Assembly (NCBI GenBank): GCA_009699165.1 | Contig: WLOR01000023.1 | Coordinates: 1 to 15,836, forward strand | Origin: Actinomycetota bacterium | GTDB lineage: Bacteria > Actinomycetota > Actinomycetes > Nanopelagicales > Nanopelagicaceae | Direction: 5' to 3' | Length of the DNA stretch: 15,836 bases | Part shown: in pieces, positions 14,098 through 15,836 of the stretch | How the letters are laid out: every line of letters begins with the position of its first letter | Numbering within the stretch: position 1 is the stretch's first letter | Made by a program: the position numbers and the translations under genes | The notes under the pieces: model-generated | What the model saw: the letters and a program-made list of their open reading frames with translations, nothing else | Databases searched by the model: none | What the model was told of the DNA's origin: nothing

Positions 14098-15836
14098 ACT
14101 GGAAAAGCTAAACGCTCTACAAACTTGTCGTTGAAGTCTGCGCGATCTGAGAGTTCAACGTAGGCGATCTCATCGAGCAATGCCGAAGCTCCATGTCGCT
14201 CTTGAGCAGAAAGTAGAACCATTTTTGCGCCTTCGCCAGCTACGTTTCCAGCCGAAAGAATTCTCATTACTGAAAGCTTCGGTACAAGACCTATCTTGAT
14301 AGCAGATGCGGGAGATAAGTATGATCCGAAGGAGCCTGCAAGTAGCACTTGCTGAATCTCAGACTCGGCGACACCAAACTCCTCTAAAAGAAGCGCCCAT
14401 CCAGTGGCAATGGCTGCCTTTGCAAACTGAAGTTCTCGGACATCGCGTTGAGTCAAAAAGACACAGTCGCTTAAATCGCCAACATCTTTGCTCCATGTTA
14501 AGACAAAGACTCTTTCACCGTCGCGCATTAATAAACGATCAGCCAAGGTTGGAGCAATCTCTACTGCAATCTCATCGCTGACGAAACGTCCCGAGTGATC
14601 CAGAAGGCCAACTCCAACAAGTGATGCACAAGCATCCACTAAACCAGATCCACAGATTCCAACGGCAGGTGCATCATCGATGGTTCCAATGACTAATTGC
14701 CCATCAGTGATTTTTATCGTCTCAATCGCTCCCGATGCAGCACGAACGCCACACTTAATACTGGCCGCTTCAAAGGCTGGACCGGCTGGTGCGGCAGTTG
14801 CCAAAATCTTTTCACCATCACCAAGAACGATTTCACAGTTAGTACCAACGTCGATGAATAGTCGCAGACGTTTGTCACGATCCATTCCCGAGGCAAGTGC
14901 ACCAGCAATGATGTCGCCTCCGACGTAGGCACCAAGTGAGGGCATAATGACAGCCTTTGCACGTGGGTGAATTGAGATTCCTATATCTACTGCCTCAACA
15001 TCTTTGAAATCAGCCGATGCCATAATGAAAGGTGCGACCCCCAGTGGCTCGGGATCTATGCCTAAAAGAAGTTGATTCATCGTTGCATTACCGGCAATTG
15101 CCACTTCATATACGTGGAGTGGATTAACGCCTGCTTCGGCACATACCTCTTGAGTAAGCTGATTAAGAGTCTCCTGGGCAAGGGAAGATAGTTTGCTTAA
15201 TGCATCTGGATCTAGCATCGTCGCACTGATTCGCGTAATGACATCTGCACCGAAAGGCTGTTGTTTGTTGAGAATAGATTTAACTGCTAACGGTGTTCCG
15301 GTATTTAAATCCAATAGTGTGGCAACAACAGTAGTTGTGCCTAAATCATAAGCAATTCCATATCGAAGCGCAGTTGTATCACCAGGCTCGATATCTATGA
15401 ATGCTTGGTCGACAAATACTGCGGTTACCTTAAAGTTTGAAGCACGCAGAACACGTGGAACATTTCGCATCGCAGCCAGTGATGCGCTAGCTTCAATGTC
15501 ATCTATTGCATCGAAAAGTCGGACAATATCGGTACGTTGATCATGCAACGTTGGCTCATCTAGCTCGACGTATCTCTTTTGAACTGCCGGGCGCAAAATA
15601 ACCTGGCGCCCAACGCCTACGGTTGCCGCTTTAGGGCGCGTTGTAAGTGGTGGAACATCGATTGAAATATCTGTGCTTGTTCGAACCAAACAGGCTAACC
15701 GCCAGCCCTGCTTTATCTCAGCCTCAGTGAATGCTCGAAAATCTAACTTCGAAGGTTCAACGTCGCCATCGGTGATTAATATTTTGCACTTCTTGCAGGT
15801 GCCGTATCCGCCACAAGTGGAGTCGATTGCAATTCC
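14094..15836 (-). CDS. RACo-like reductive activator of corrinoid proteins (ferredoxin + ASKHA ATPase), 5'-truncated by window edge
   Basis: RACo-type proteins use a [2Fe-2S] cluster and ATP hydrolysis to re-reduce accidentally oxidised Co(II) cobalamin on corrinoid methyltransferase proteins. The reading frame is open to base 15836, giving 580 residues in the window. Translating beyond the first candidate start (TTG at 15687-15689) reveals the ferredoxin motif: C8, C14 and C17 of the fragment (STCGGYGTCKKC) and C49 (WRLAC), a Cx5Cx2Cx31C plant-type [2Fe-2S] set. A start at 15689 would delete the cluster, so the true start lies beyond the window. After a linker and middle domain (RPAVQKRYVELDEPTLHDQ), the ASKHA domain begins near fragment residue 160 with YDLGTTTVVATLLD, followed by GNATMNQLLLGIDPEPLGVAPF (seen as GNATMNQLLLG and EPLGVAPF) and AGSFGSYLSP near the end. 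It overlaps the DUF1638 gene by 4 bases (ATGA). Confidence 0.93.
   Translation of the reverse strand, partial: GIAIDSTCGGYGTCKKCKILITDGDVEPSKLDFRAFTEAEIKQGWRLACLVRTSTDISIDVPPLTTRPKAATVGVGRQVILRPAVQKRYVELDEPTLHDQRTDIVRLFDAIDDIEASASLAAMRNVPRVLRASNFKVTAVFVDQAFIDIEPGDTTALRYGIAYDLGTTTVVATLLDLNTGTPLAVKSILNKQQPFGADVITRISATMLDPDALSKLSSLAQETLNQLTQEVCAEAGVNPLHVYEVAIAGNATMNQLLLGIDPEPLGVAPFIMASADFKDVEAVDIGISIHPRAKAVIMPSLGAYVGGDIIAGALASGMDRDKRLRLFIDVGTNCEIVLGDGEKILATAAPAGPAFEAASIKCGVRAASGAIETIKITDGQLVIGTIDDAPAVGICGSGLVDACASLVGVGLLDHSGRFVSDEIAVEIAPTLADRLLMRDGERVFVLTWSKDVGDLSDCVFLTQRDVRELQFAKAAIATGWALLLEEFGVAESEIQQVLLAGSFGSYLSPASAIKIGLVPKLSVMRILSAGNVAGEGAKMVLLSAQERHGASALLDEIAYVELSDRADFNDKFVERLAFPV

Noticed and set aside
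14094..15689. A complete RACo-like gene starting at TTG 15687-15689
   Set aside because: The frame stays open to the window edge, and the codons upstream of that TTG encode the four [2Fe-2S] cysteines, so this start would remove an essential domain. The gene is partial.
1..15836. tRNA, rRNA, CRISPR arrays, insertion sequences or long repeats
   Set aside because: No direct-repeat arrays, transposase motifs or tRNA/rRNA-like stretches were seen, and almost all bases are occupied by recognised genes.

Overview
The window reads as a compact bacterial chromosome segment, with about 98 % of it coding, whose centre is a one-carbon (C1) oxidation operon. The base composition is roughly balanced, and junctions mostly overlap by 1-4 bases. 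GTG starts occur, and the 220-aa GntR/FCD regulator and Fds-type formate dehydrogenase are typical of aerobic heterotrophs. I lean towards a streamlined aquatic actinobacterium (Nanopelagicales-like), but that is a low-confidence inference; the sequence contains no rRNA or other marker that would settle it.

Left part (1-1938): the 3' part of moaA (radical-SAM molybdenum-cofactor enzyme, cut by the left edge), a convergent moaD (molybdopterin synthase small subunit) whose stop codon overlaps that of moaA, and a TSUP/TauE-SafE membrane permease diverging from moaD with only 22 bases between them. A GntR/FCD repressor (1997-2659) follows, preceded by a short AT-rich palindromic region that is a candidate operator.

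Central operon (2692-13536, + strand): a dimethylglycine/sarcosine dehydrogenase-like FAD + aminomethyltransferase fusion, both subunits of an electron transfer flavoprotein (etfB, etfA), formate-tetrahydrofolate ligase (fhs), and a soluble NAD-linked, molybdenum-type formate dehydrogenase (fdsG, fdsB, fdsA). Five of the six internal junctions overlap by 1-4 bases and the sixth has a 2-base gap, so the seven genes look like one translationally coupled transcript. Proposed pathway: N-methyl groups are oxidised onto tetrahydrofolate as methylene-THF and the electrons pass to ETF. Methylene-THF is converted to formyl-THF by an enzyme (FolD) not in the window. Fhs running in reverse then releases formate with ATP formation, and Fds oxidises formate to CO2 with NADH formation. 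The Mo-cofactor genes at the left fit the needs of Fds. The fdsA product carries a C-terminal extension resembling the normally separate delta subunit FdsD, and lacks part of the usual N-terminal His-Cys iron-sulfur motif.

Right part (13513-15836, - strand): a DUF1638 protein and, overlapping it by 4 bases, a large ferredoxin-ASKHA protein of the RACo family (reductive activator of corrinoid proteins), cut by the right edge. Because the [2Fe-2S] cysteines lie upstream of the first candidate start inside the window, the gene must continue beyond position 15836. This pair normally accompanies corrinoid-dependent methyltransferases, so the likely continuation of the island is an MttB/MtgB-type demethylase. 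That would give a combined route for a quaternary amine such as glycine betaine: corrinoid removal of the first methyl, then flavin/folate removal of the others. That link is inference; no methyltransferase or corrinoid protein is visible here.
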